8,433 nt of DNA. Source: CAYXRS01 sp964636485 (lineage in GTDB: Bacteria > Gemmatimonadota > Gemmatimonadetes > Gemmatimonadales > Gemmatimonadaceae). The notes under the pieces were generated by a model. The model saw only the letters and a program-made list of their open reading frames with translations, did not search any database and was not told where the DNA came from. Positions 1-7,044 of this stretch are shown piece by piece; within the stretch, counting starts at the first letter, position 1; each line of letters opens with the position of its first letter. The stretch is from contig CAZWSO010000107.1 of assembly GCA_964636485.1 (NCBI GenBank), forward strand, positions 1 through 8,433, written 5' to 3'. Made by a program: the position numbers and the translations under genes.

Positions 1-1
1 G

Positions 2-616
2 GAGCCGACTGTCGCTCCGCCGCCAGCGGCTGCGCCGCCTCCCGCTCAGCCGGCCGCACCGCCGCGGCGCCCGCTCGCCGTCCAACCAAAGCACCTGATC
101 ATTGGTGTGGCGGGGCTCCTGCTGCTGCTCCTCCTGGGGGTGGGAATAGCACTGATGCGGCGGCCCGCGTCCTCGCCGCCGGAGCTCGCTCAGGGAGTAG
201 CGGCCTACCAGCAGGGTCGTCGTGACGAAGCAATGACTCTCTTCGCGCGCGCGGCGCTGCGCGATCCGAACCGCGCCGCGCCCTTCCTCTGGATGGCGCG
301 CGTGCATCGCGAGCGCGGCGAGTTCCCGGCGGCTGTGCGCAACCTCCAGCGCGCTGGAGAGCTGGAGCCGCGCAGTGCCGACGTGCACCGCGAACTCGCT
401 TCGTATTTCTTCGCGCGCGGCAACTACGAGCAGGCGCGGCAGGGATACGTGCGCGCTCTTCAGCTCGACCCGGATGATCGCGGTGCGCAGGGTTATCTGG
501 CCTGCTCGCTCCTCCGACTCGGCCGCCCCGCCGAGGCACAACGGTGGTTCCAGTATGCGGGGCCTGGTCCATGGACCGCCTGCCTCCAGGTGGCGCCTCC
601 AGCGCCGCCGCTATGA
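2..616 (+). CDS. Membrane-anchored TPR-repeat protein, 5'-truncated by window edge
   Basis: The frame is open from base 2, so the start lies upstream of the window; the GTG at 107 falls inside the membrane helix and is not a credible start. The visible 204 residues begin with a Pro/Ala-rich linker (about residues 1-25), then a single hydrophobic helix (about 31-52, with a run of seven leucines). After a short spacer come three to four tetratricopeptide repeats (about 61-94, 95-128, 129-162 and a partial one to about 187), with typical YQQGRRDEA, GEFPAAV, GNYEQA and LGRPAEA turns and DPN/EPRS/DPDD linkers. TPR arrays are protein-binding scaffolds. Here the array would sit on one side of the cytoplasmic membrane, probably outside if the unseen N-terminus is cytosolic. 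The stop TGA overlaps the ATG of the ABC ATPase (ATGA, 613-616), so the two are probably translationally coupled. The membrane TPR assignment is firm; the partner and function are unknown. Confidence 0.85.
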   Translation, partial: EPTVAPPPAAAPPPAQPAAPPRRPLAVQPKHLIIGVAGLLLLLLLGVGIALMRRPASSPPELAQGVAAYQQGRRDEAMTLFARAALRDPNRAAPFLWMARVHRERGEFPAAVRNLQRAGELEPRSADVHRELASYFFARGNYEQARQGYVRALQLDPDDRGAQGYLACSLLRLGRPAEAQRWFQYAGPGPWTACLQVAPPAPPL

Positions 617-1524
617 TCGAACTCGATCGCGTTACGAAGGTCTACGGAAGCTGGCGCGGTCGGCGGGTCACAGCGGTGGAGGATTTTTCCCTGAGGGTGG
701 ACCGGGGTGAGGTGCTGGGCATCGCCGGTCCCAACGGCGCCGGCAAGAGCACGCTGATCTCGCTCCTGCTGGGCTACCTGCGCCCTACATCCGGCAGCAT
801 CAGAGTCGGTGGGCTGTCGCCGCGCGCCTATATCGAGCGACACGGAGTGGGGTATCTGTCCGAGCTGATTGCCATTCGGCCGCGGTGGACGGCGCGCCAG
901 GCGCTCATGCGCTACGCTACGCTCGTCGGGGTGCCGGAACGCGAGCTCGATGCGCGTGTCGACGGCGCCATCGAGCGTCTCGGCATCGGCGAGCATCAGG
1001 ACAAGCGTGTGAAAGCGCTCTCCAAGGGCAATCTGCAGCGGCTCGGTCTGGCTCAGACCCTTTTGCGAGAGGAGCGCGTGATGATTCTCGACGAGCCCAC
1101 CCACGGGCTCGATCCGGTGTGGACCCAGCGCTTTCGCGACCTGGTGTACGAGATCCGGTCTCCGGATCGAGTCATACTGATCGCCTCGCACAACCTGGAT
1201 GAGCTGGAGCGCCTCGCCGACCGTGTCGCGATCATCGACCGGGGACGGCTTCAGCGTGTGGTCGAGCGGAGGCACAGGGAAGATTCGACGGGACTACGTG
1301 TGTACCACATCTCGCTTGCACAGGGCGCCAGCCTGATGTCGGAAGCGTTCACCGATGCGCGAAGCATTGGCAACGGTTCGTTCGAGATCACGGCCGAGCT
1401 CGACGCGCTCAACGCTGGTCTTGCGCGCCTGCTCGCCGGCGGCGCTCTGGTGACCGCCGTGTTCCCCGCGTACTCGGCGCTGGAGCGCGCGTTTCGCGAG
1501 GCCGTACGTGGAGGCGATCAATGA
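613..1524 (+). CDS. ABC transporter ATP-binding protein (ABC-2 export type)
   Basis: A 303-residue ATPase that would power the membrane protein encoded next. Visible motifs are Walker A GPNGAGKST (39-47), a Q-loop region GYLSEL (80-85) with no Gln, a signature written LSKGN (136-140) instead of LSGGQ, Walker B VMILDEP (156-162), D-loop GLDP (165-168) and switch histidine in ASHNLDE (H193). This variant set is typical of single-domain ATPases of ABC-2 type exporters (CcmA/NatA/GldA-like). About 80 residues follow the nucleotide-binding domain (225-303) and resemble the C-terminal extension of these ATPases, ending in a YSALERAFREAV helix. I chose ATG 613 because it forms the ATGA overlap with the TPR gene and begins directly at the domain (MIELDRVTKVYG). 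A longer in-frame start at 544 would add 23 unrelated residues lying inside the TPR gene. The family is certain; the cargo is unknown. Confidence 0.95.
   Translation: MIELDRVTKVYGSWRGRRVTAVEDFSLRVDRGEVLGIAGPNGAGKSTLISLLLGYLRPTSGSIRVGGLSPRAYIERHGVGYLSELIAIRPRWTARQALMRYATLVGVPERELDARVDGAIERLGIGEHQDKRVKALSKGNLQRLGLAQTLLREERVMILDEPTHGLDPVWTQRFRDLVYEIRSPDRVILIASHNLDELERLADRVAIIDRGRLQRVVERRHREDSTGLRVYHISLAQGASLMSEAFTDARSIGNGSFEITAELDALNAGLARLLAGGALVTAVFPAYSALERAFREAVRGGDQ
1510..1514 (+). promoter_or_regulatory. Shine-Dalgarno site GGAGG of the permease gene
   Basis: GGAGG lies 6 nt before ATG 1521, inside the 3' end of the ATPase gene. It is the only strong Shine-Dalgarno sequence I can see before any gene in the window, so it clearly fixes the permease start. 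Confidence 0.7.
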
Positions 1525-2255
1525 GAGGTCGCCTGGCGGCGTACGCCGCGTGGCAGGCGCGGGACTTCGTCTTCGAACGCGGACTCCCGATGATCATCGT
1601 CAGTACGCTGATGCTCTTCCCGGTATTCACGATCACGCGGATTGTGCGCCGCGACGCACCTGTCGGCGTCGAAGTGGGGGAGCTGGTGCTGTCCGCCCTG
1701 CTGCAGACCGTGCCGCTTCTCGGCTTCGTGCTCGTGATCCTGGCCGTAAACGGCATTGTCTCGCATGACCGGCAGCGCGGCTACTTTCGCTTCCTGTTCG
1801 CGAAGCCGATCTCGCTGGTGCGTTACTACGTGCAGGCGTTCCTCATCAGTGGCGCCGGCGTACTGGTCATCGGACTGCTGATTCTCCTGCTCTTCTACGC
1901 TCTGGCGTACCCCATTCTGCCCTTCGGAATGCTGGCCTTTCTCGGCCTGTACTTCATTGGGCTGGGTGGACTGTGTTTTCTGTTCTCCAGCGTATTCCGC
2001 GCCGACTGGATTCTGGTCGCGGGCGTGTGGAGCGTGGCGGCCATGCTCCGGGCGCTCTATCCCGCGGACGAGAGCTGGTATGGACACGTCTTTCATGTGA
2101 TCCTGCCGCCGTTCCACCTGGCGAGCGGGCTGGCGGAGTCGCTGATGCGCGGTCACGCTGTAGCGCCGGGCGATGTGATATGGCTGGTGGGCTACGGCCT
2201 TGGCGCGTTCCTGCTGGGCCTTCTTCTGTTGCGATGGCGTCCGCTCGCCGCATGA
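1521..2255 (+). CDS. ABC-2 type transporter permease
   Basis: A 244-residue integral membrane protein with about six hydrophobic helices, near residues 21-42, 57-81, 104-130, 133-157, 161-180 and 217-238. Between helices 2 and 3 the segment SHDRQRGYFRFLFAKPIS (81-98) matches the cytosolic loop of ABC-2 permeases, where an acidic/basic stretch and 'GxxrfllakPis' precede the next helix and contact the ATPase. The start ATG overlaps the ATPase stop (ATGA, 1521-1524) and has the GGAGG at 1510-1514. Together with the preceding ATPase it would form a homodimeric or 2+2 exporter in the cytoplasmic membrane. A loop between helices 5 and 6 (about 180-215) is probably extracytoplasmic. Family assignment is strong; the substrate cannot be deduced. 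Confidence 0.88.
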   Translation: MRGRLAAYAAWQARDFVFERGLPMIIVSTLMLFPVFTITRIVRRDAPVGVEVGELVLSALLQTVPLLGFVLVILAVNGIVSHDRQRGYFRFLFAKPISLVRYYVQAFLISGAGVLVIGLLILLLFYALAYPILPFGMLAFLGLYFIGLGGLCFLFSSVFRADWILVAGVWSVAAMLRALYPADESWYGHVFHVILPPFHLASGLAESLMRGHAVAPGDVIWLVGYGLGAFLLGLLLLRWRPLAA

Positions 2256-2259
2256 AGTC

Positions 2260-4893
2260 ATGATCGAGCTCCCGCTGTTCGATCCGACCACGGTTCATCG
2301 CCGCACGTACCCCAACGGTTTGCGGCTGCTGGTCCGCCGGGATCCCTCAGCCCCTGTGGTCGCGATAGTGACGTGGGTTCGCGCCGGCTACTTCGACGAG
2401 CCGGATGACGTGGTCGGTATCTCGCACGTGCTCGAGCACATGTACTTCAAGGGGACGCCAACGCGCGCCGTCGGCGAGATCTCGCGTGAGACAAAGGCGG
2501 CCGGCGGCTACCTGAACGCTGGCACGATCTACGACCGAACCAGCTATTACACGGTCCTCCCCTCTTCCGGCTTCGCGCGAGGTCTGGAGATCCAGTTCGA
2601 CGCTTACGCCAACTCTGTCATTGACGCCGGGGAGCTCTCGCGCGAGCTGGAGGTGATCATCCAGGAAGCGATGCGGAAGTCGGACAACCCGTCGGCCGTG
2701 ACCATCGAGACGCTGTACGAGGCCCTGCACGACCACCACCGCATGCGCCGGTGGCGGATGGGGCGCGAGGAGGAGCTGCGCGCGCTCACACGCCAGCACG
2801 TCGTCGACTTCTACCGGAACTTTTACCGTCCCGGTAACACGCTGCTCGTTATCGTTGGCGACGTGGAGCCTGAGGAAGTGTTCGAGCAGGTGGAGCGGCT
2901 CCACGGCTCACTCGAAGACGGCGAGGTGCGTCGCTCGCCTGGCGCGGTGGAGCCGGAACGCGTGGGCTTCCGCTATCGCGAGCTTACCGGCGACGTGATG
3001 CAGACGCAGGTCGCGTTCGGCTTTCGCACCCCGGGCACCATGCACAGCGACACGCCGCTGCTGCATGTCGCCGGTACGGTGCTGGGCGCCGGACGAGCAT
3101 CGCGGCTCTTTCGCGCGGTGCGCGAGAGGAAGCTTGCCGCGGCGATCTCGGCGTTCAACTACACGCCTACCGAAGTCGGTGTTTTCGTGATGCACGCCGA
3201 GGGGCAGCCGGACACCGCTAACGAGGCCGCGCTCGCCACCTGGGAGCAGGTGTGCGATCTCCGCGATGCCGGCGTTGGCCGCGACGAGCTGTGGCGCGCG
3301 CGCCGACTGCTCGAGTCCCGGTGTATAAGACGGCTCGAGACGATGGAAGGTCAGGCCAACTATCTGGTGGAGTGGGAGGCCCAGGGAGACTGGGCGCTCG
3401 GAGAGCGTTTTCTCGAGCGCATGCTCACGGCGGAGCCCGAGCAGGTGACCGACACGATCCGGCGCTATCTCTCGGTGGAGCGCGCGGCGATCGTGGTCTA
3501 CAGGCCGTCAGGTGCCGAACCACTGGCAGGAGATGCCGCAGAGATGGAGCGTCAGCTGGCGAAGGTGCGCGCGCGCCCGATCATACCACCGCCACCGCGG
3601 GTGCCCTGGAACCCGCCCGCGCTCCGCGATGCCCCGAAACTCGAGGGAGAAGCGGCGGGCGTCCGGATCTACCGGACGGAGACCGACATTCCGATTCTGG
3701 TGCGACGGAAGGCAGCGGGAGGAGGACGCCTTCTTCACCTCGCCGTGCACGCCCGTGGCGGAGCGCTCGAAGAGCAGGAGGAGCTTGCCGGCCTCACGAC
3801 GATGCTCGTACGTACCGCGCTGAAGGGGACGGCGCGCCGAACCGCAACGCAGGTGGCGGAGGATGCCGAGCTCCTCGGCGGTGGGATCGCACCGATCTCC
3901 GGCGCCGACTCCTTTGGATGGGCGACGTCGGTACCCATCGCGCACGCGGCGGCCGCCATCGAGCTGCTCGCCGACGTCGTGCTCACGGCCACCTTTCCAG
4001 ACGAGGGGCTGGAAACCGAACGCGCCGTCGCGCTGGCGGACCTCGCGCAACTCCGCGACGACATGTACCGCTTTCCGATGCGCCTGCTGGTGCAGGCAGC
4101 CTTCGCCGGACATCCGTATGGTGTGCCTGTGTCCGGAACCGAAAGGTCGCTTCCCGGAATCGACACCGGCGGACTGAGACAATGGCACAGGAAGCGCGCG
4201 CTCGGCGGCGAGCTGGTAATCGGAGTGGTGGGAGACATGGACCCCGAGGAGCTCGCCGCCGCCATCGCACGGTGCTTTGCCCCGCTGCGTTACGAGGAGC
4301 GACCGGTGCTCACCGCACCGTCATGGCCATCATCACCGGTATCGGTGTCTGAGAGCCGGGATAAAGCGCAGACGGCGCTCGCGCTCGCATTCCCCGCTCC
4401 GGCACACCGTGATCCCGATCGCTTCGTCACGAGACTGATCGCCGGTGTCGCCAGCGGACTCGGCGGACGGTTCTTCGAGGAGCTGCGTGATCGGCAGTCG
4501 CTTGCGTACACCGTCACCGTGGCGCCGATCGAGAGGCGACTTGCCGGCGCCTTCGTCGCCTACATCGCGACATCGCCCGATCGGGAGGAGGAGGCGCGAC
4601 GGGGATTGCTCGAGCAGTTCGCGCTCCTGCGCGACGAGCCGGTTTCAGTTAGCGAGCTCGACCGCGCGCGCGCCTATACTCTCGGCACACACGCCATCCG
4701 GCAGCAGTCTGGCGCGGCGCTGCTGGGGGAGATGGTGGACGCCTGGCTGCTCGGCGAAGGGCTGCATGAGCTGGAGGAGTATGAGTCCCGTCTGCGCGCC
4801 GTCACACCGGCGCACATGCAGGATGCGGCTCGGCGCTACTTCGACGAGTCGCGCGTGGTGGAGGCGGTCGTGAGAGGACGGGCGGCAGTCTGA
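2260..4893 (+). CDS. M16 family (pitrilysin-like) zinc metallopeptidase, double-length
   Basis: An 877-residue protein made of two M16 halves. The N-terminal half carries the inverted zinc site HVLEH (H56, E59, H60), with the third ligand most likely E136 in VIIQEAM, 76 positions after H60 as in the family. It also carries the substrate-binding stretch NAGTIYDRTSYY (86-97; family pattern NAxTxxDxTxYY). The C-terminal half (about 465-877) has no HxxEH but keeps GGRFFEELRDRQSLAY (735-750), the Arg/Tyr segment of the non-catalytic half. A proline-rich linker (about 440-453) joins the halves. Such proteins form a clam-shell chamber that cuts peptides. No signal peptide or membrane helix is visible, so a cytoplasmic location is the simplest reading. 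I chose ATG 2260 because it lies 4 nt after the permease stop and begins MIELPLFDPTTVHRRTYPNG, as M16 domains do; an in-frame start at 2200 would overlap the permease. No Shine-Dalgarno is seen, so coupling to the permease is likely. Confidence 0.93.
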   Translation: MIELPLFDPTTVHRRTYPNGLRLLVRRDPSAPVVAIVTWVRAGYFDEPDDVVGISHVLEHMYFKGTPTRAVGEISRETKAAGGYLNAGTIYDRTSYYTVLPSSGFARGLEIQFDAYANSVIDAGELSRELEVIIQEAMRKSDNPSAVTIETLYEALHDHHRMRRWRMGREEELRALTRQHVVDFYRNFYRPGNTLLVIVGDVEPEEVFEQVERLHGSLEDGEVRRSPGAVEPERVGFRYRELTGDVMQTQVAFGFRTPGTMHSDTPLLHVAGTVLGAGRASRLFRAVRERKLAAAISAFNYTPTEVGVFVMHAEGQPDTANEAALATWEQVCDLRDAGVGRDELWRARRLLESRCIRRLETMEGQANYLVEWEAQGDWALGERFLERMLTAEPEQVTDTIRRYLSVERAAIVVYRPSGAEPLAGDAAEMERQLAKVRARPIIPPPPRVPWNPPALRDAPKLEGEAAGVRIYRTETDIPILVRRKAAGGGRLLHLAVHARGGALEEQEELAGLTTMLVRTALKGTARRTATQVAEDAELLGGGIAPISGADSFGWATSVPIAHAAAAIELLADVVLTATFPDEGLETERAVALADLAQLRDDMYRFPMRLLVQAAFAGHPYGVPVSGTERSLPGIDTGGLRQWHRKRALGGELVIGVVGDMDPEELAAAIARCFAPLRYEERPVLTAPSWPSSPVSVSESRDKAQTALALAFPAPAHRDPDRFVTRLIAGVASGLGGRFFEELRDRQSLAYTVTVAPIERRLAGAFVAYIATSPDREEEARRGLLEQFALLRDEPVSVSELDRARAYTLGTHAIRQQSGAALLGEMVDAWLLGEGLHELEEYESRLRAVTPAHMQDAARRYFDESRVVEAVVRGRAAV

Positions 4894-4912
4894 CTCCTCG
4901 CCCTCGCATCGC

Positions 4913-6457
4913 CTACGGCGCAGCCTCCGGCACCGCCGCATCGGCGAACGAGCGAACGGCTTCGGCCAGGCGGTAGGCGGCCGGCCGGATTCTGCCTCCG
5001 GGCGCGCGAAGGCCGGTGGGGGATTCGTAATCCGATGCCTGGTGCACCACGAAGCCGCGGATCCGCGGCTGACCAGTTGCCCATGTCAGCGCTCCCCAGA
5101 GCGCGCGCGTCTGATTCTGGTCACCATGCGAGACTGGAAAGGCGCCTGCCTCGAGCACCCAGTGCTCCACGTCGCTCGGCGTCGCGCGCAACCACCTTGC
5201 CGCGGCGCTCATGCGGGCGTCGAGGCGTGAGCCACCAAGATAGCCGGGAAAGAGGGACAGACCGACGGCGTCCGCGGGCGAGGTCGGACCCGCCGCCCAC
5301 GCGTACATGGCGCTGTCGGCGGCCGTGTAACCCCCCACGTGCACCAGCAGTCTGGCGCCGGGGTATCCGCGTCGAATAGCGCTGCGCGCCGCCGCGAAGT
5401 AGTTGTGCCATGTGGATTCGGGCAGCGTCCCCAGCCGGTGCGCCGCCGAGCCGCAGGGGTCCACCACCGGCACCACGTACTCGGGACGCAGCACGCCCGC
5501 AACCAGCTCGAGCTCCTGCGCGCGCGCACGCAAATATCCGGCGGGATCGCGGCGGGCGCGCTCGCCATCGGCTCGTGAGAGGTCCAGGGCTACGATCAGC
5601 GTGCGTCCGCTTCGCCGCGCGTCCAGCCCACTGGCGAGGTCCTCCAGTGCCGCTGCGCTCATTCCTCCGGGCGCGAGATAGACGCTCATCACGTCGACGC
5701 CCGTGGTGTCGATCATCGCGAGATCACTCTGGAGAGCCAGGGGAGGAGGGCCGGCGGTAAGCGTGGGGAGGATCTTGAGCCCGATACTGAAACCGTCGTC
5801 GGGACGCTCCTGCAATCGCTCGCCTCCAAGCTGATCATAGCTCGCTACGGCGCGCGCACCCTCGGGGATCTTGAGGATAATGAGCGTCAGCCACACTGCG
5901 GCCAGCGCGGCAGCGACACTGCGCGCCAGCGTACCCATGCCGCGCCGTCCGGGCGATGCGGGGGCGAGCAGCGGCACGTGGAGGTAGTATGGCTCGAGCA
6001 GCATCATCGGTTGCGTTCCCAGTGCAAGCGCGCTCGTCTGTGCCGCCGACAGTGCCAGGAGGGCGTCGGGCGGCTCGAGCCCGCGCTGTACCGCGTAGCG
6101 GGTAGCGTAGACAATGGTGAGGAGCGCATTGTAGACCAGGATCGGCGCTGCCAGCGGGACCGCGGCGCGCCCGCGCACCACGGCGATCCCCGCCTGCACA
6201 GTCATGAGGAGCGCCGTGGCGGGCCAGATCCAGGCGATCGTGTACAATGCCCGGCCGGAGAGGAGAGATGCGGAGGCAATGACCACGAAGAGCGCCGGTG
6301 CGATGACGAGTCCGCCTACCGCCGAGAGAGCGCCCATCGCGTACGGAGTCTCGGGCATTCTGGCGATGCGTCCGGCCATGGCGATGTTCCAGAGCACGGC
6401 GACCACGGAGAGGGCGAGATGCACCGTGGCGAGATCCGTGGCCGCGAACCGCGTCAT
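4913..6457 (-). CDS. Polytopic membrane protein with C-terminal GH53/clan GH-A-like TIM-barrel domain
   Basis: A 514-residue protein not recognised as a named family. Residues 1-196 contain about six hydrophobic helices (near 10-30, 44-64, 70-94, 103-121, 135-155, 178-196). Residues 220-505 look like an alternating beta/alpha barrel. By eye, strand landmarks fit clan GH-A, especially GH53: STWHNYFAAARSAIRRGYP then LLVHVGG (H373), DAVGLSLFPGYLGG (396-409), HWVLEAGAFP (E436, nucleophile position) and GFVVHQASDYES (468-479). At the strand-4 position where GH-A enzymes have Asn-Glu, this protein has VVPVVDPCG (D333), so the normal acid/base Glu is absent. The domain would be tethered to the membrane, probably on the outer face. 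ATG 6457 directly precedes the first helix. It lies 41 nt downstream of the cyclic-nucleotide-binding gene and converges on the M16 gene with a 19-nt gap. The membrane half is certain, the barrel likely, and activity uncertain. Confidence 0.7.
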   Translation of the reverse strand: MTRFAATDLATVHLALSVVAVLWNIAMAGRIARMPETPYAMGALSAVGGLVIAPALFVVIASASLLSGRALYTIAWIWPATALLMTVQAGIAVVRGRAAVPLAAPILVYNALLTIVYATRYAVQRGLEPPDALLALSAAQTSALALGTQPMMLLEPYYLHVPLLAPASPGRRGMGTLARSVAAALAAVWLTLIILKIPEGARAVASYDQLGGERLQERPDDGFSIGLKILPTLTAGPPPLALQSDLAMIDTTGVDVMSVYLAPGGMSAAALEDLASGLDARRSGRTLIVALDLSRADGERARRDPAGYLRARAQELELVAGVLRPEYVVPVVDPCGSAAHRLGTLPESTWHNYFAAARSAIRRGYPGARLLVHVGGYTAADSAMYAWAAGPTSPADAVGLSLFPGYLGGSRLDARMSAAARWLRATPSDVEHWVLEAGAFPVSHGDQNQTRALWGALTWATGQPRIRGFVVHQASDYESPTGLRAPGGRIRPAAYRLAEAVRSFADAAVPEAAP

Positions 6458-6498
6458 GGAAGAGCAGCGAGGCGGTGAAAGGGGGTGTGGCTGATGGC

Positions 6499-6963
6499 TC
6501 AGAACATCGACATTGCCAGCACCGACCGCAGCGACTCGTTCGTGCTGCGCAGGCGCCCGCAGAGAATTCGCACGACTGCGCGAAGCACCCTGACCGCCAG
6601 GTCCTGATTGAAGTCGAACAGCATCTCGATGTCCGGACGAGCGATTGTGAGGCGCGTAGCGCTTCCGTGAGAGATGGCGTCGGTGGAACGCTCGCTGCGG
6701 TCAAAGACCGCCATCTCACCGAAGAGGGCGCCCGGTTCCAGCACCGCAAGCGCCTCCTCGCCGGCACCCGGGATGTGGCGGCTGATGCGGCCCTCACCGT
6801 CAAGCACCACGCAAAGGTGGTTCCCCGCCTCTCCTTCCCGAAAGATGTACTCCCCGCCCGCGAGCTCGCGCTGCGTGGCCAGCTCGGCGACCTGCTCGAG
6901 TTCGGAGGCGTCGAGCTCGGCAAAGATGGGGAGAGAAGCGAGCAGCGCTGTCGGTGCGGCCAT
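6499..6963 (-). CDS. Stand-alone cyclic-nucleotide-binding (cNMP/Crp-type) domain protein
   Basis: A 154-residue protein consisting of one cNMP-binding beta-roll. The opening LLASLPIFAELDASELEQVA (7-26) is the usual lead helix, followed by the strand GGEYIFREGEAGNHLCVVLDGEGRI (36-60) and the phosphate-binding cassette FGEMAVFDRSERSTDA (81-96), where FGE (81-83) and R92 match the residues that grip the cyclic nucleotide phosphate and ribose. The C-terminal 40 residues are helical and contain no DNA-binding helix-turn-helix, so this is not a full Crp/Fnr regulator; it probably acts by binding a partner. I prefer ATG 6963. A longer reading from TTG 6987 would place its start codon on the promoter-like element at 6986-6991. 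It is first in a likely two-gene unit with the downstream membrane protein (41-nt gap). The domain is confident; ligand and target are not known. Confidence 0.88.
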   Translation of the reverse strand: MAAPTALLASLPIFAELDASELEQVAELATQRELAGGEYIFREGEAGNHLCVVLDGEGRISRHIPGAGEEALAVLEPGALFGEMAVFDRSERSTDAISHGSATRLTIARPDIEMLFDFNQDLAVRVLRAVVRILCGRLRSTNESLRSVLAMSMF

Positions 6964-6985
6964 TCGAATGGGGTGTGAGCGTCGC

Positions 6986-7038
6986 AAGCTAGGGTGAACT
7001 GGCGTGGCTTGGCAAGCAGCGCGCGGCCAGCGTAGCTT
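6986..7038. promoter_or_regulatory. Candidate divergent promoter pair sharing one -35 site
   Basis: This stretch lies between the divergent genes starting at 6963 (minus) and 7045 (plus). On the plus strand TTGGCA (7009-7014), an 18-nt spacer and TAGCTT (7033-7038) resemble a sigma70-type -35/-10 pair. On the minus strand the mirror image is TTGCCA (7015-7010), an 18-nt spacer and TAGCTT (6991-6986). The -35 elements overlap on TTGGCAA. A further inverted pair, CTGGC (6999-7003) and GCCAG (7026-7030), lies inside. The -10 matches are weak, so this is a candidate only. Confidence 0.35.
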
Positions 7039-7044
7039 TTGGCC

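Noticed and set aside
107..616. GTG at 107 as the start of the TPR gene
   Set aside because: It falls in the middle of the membrane helix, and the frame stays open with a sensible Pro/Ala linker back to base 2.
1152..1168. Perfect 7-bp inverted repeat GATCCGG/CCGGATC with a 3-nt loop
   Set aside because: It lies inside the ATPase coding sequence (IRSPDR), with no T-run and no gene boundary nearby. It is likely chance in GC-rich DNA.
493..1275. 260-codon minus-strand open frame opposite the ABC ATPase
   Set aside because: It has no recognisable domain and lies fully antisense to a protein with all the ABC motifs.
3252..4352. 366-codon plus-strand open frame inside the M16 gene
   Set aside because: Arg/Gly-rich low-complexity translation in a different frame from a well-supported peptidase.
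2..4893. RiPP or bacteriocin biosynthesis cluster
   Set aside because: ABC plus M16 genes hint at this, but no precursor peptide, radical SAM, cyclase or other modifying enzyme is visible in the window.
4880..4903. Weak GGGCG/CGCCC stem at the convergent gene ends
   Set aside because: Only 5 bp with a 14-nt loop and no T-run on either strand; not enough to call a terminator.
6964..6987. TTG 6987 as the start of the cNMP-binding gene
   Set aside because: It adds eight residues not typical of the domain, uses a rare start codon, and would overlap the candidate -10 element; ATG 6963 fits better.
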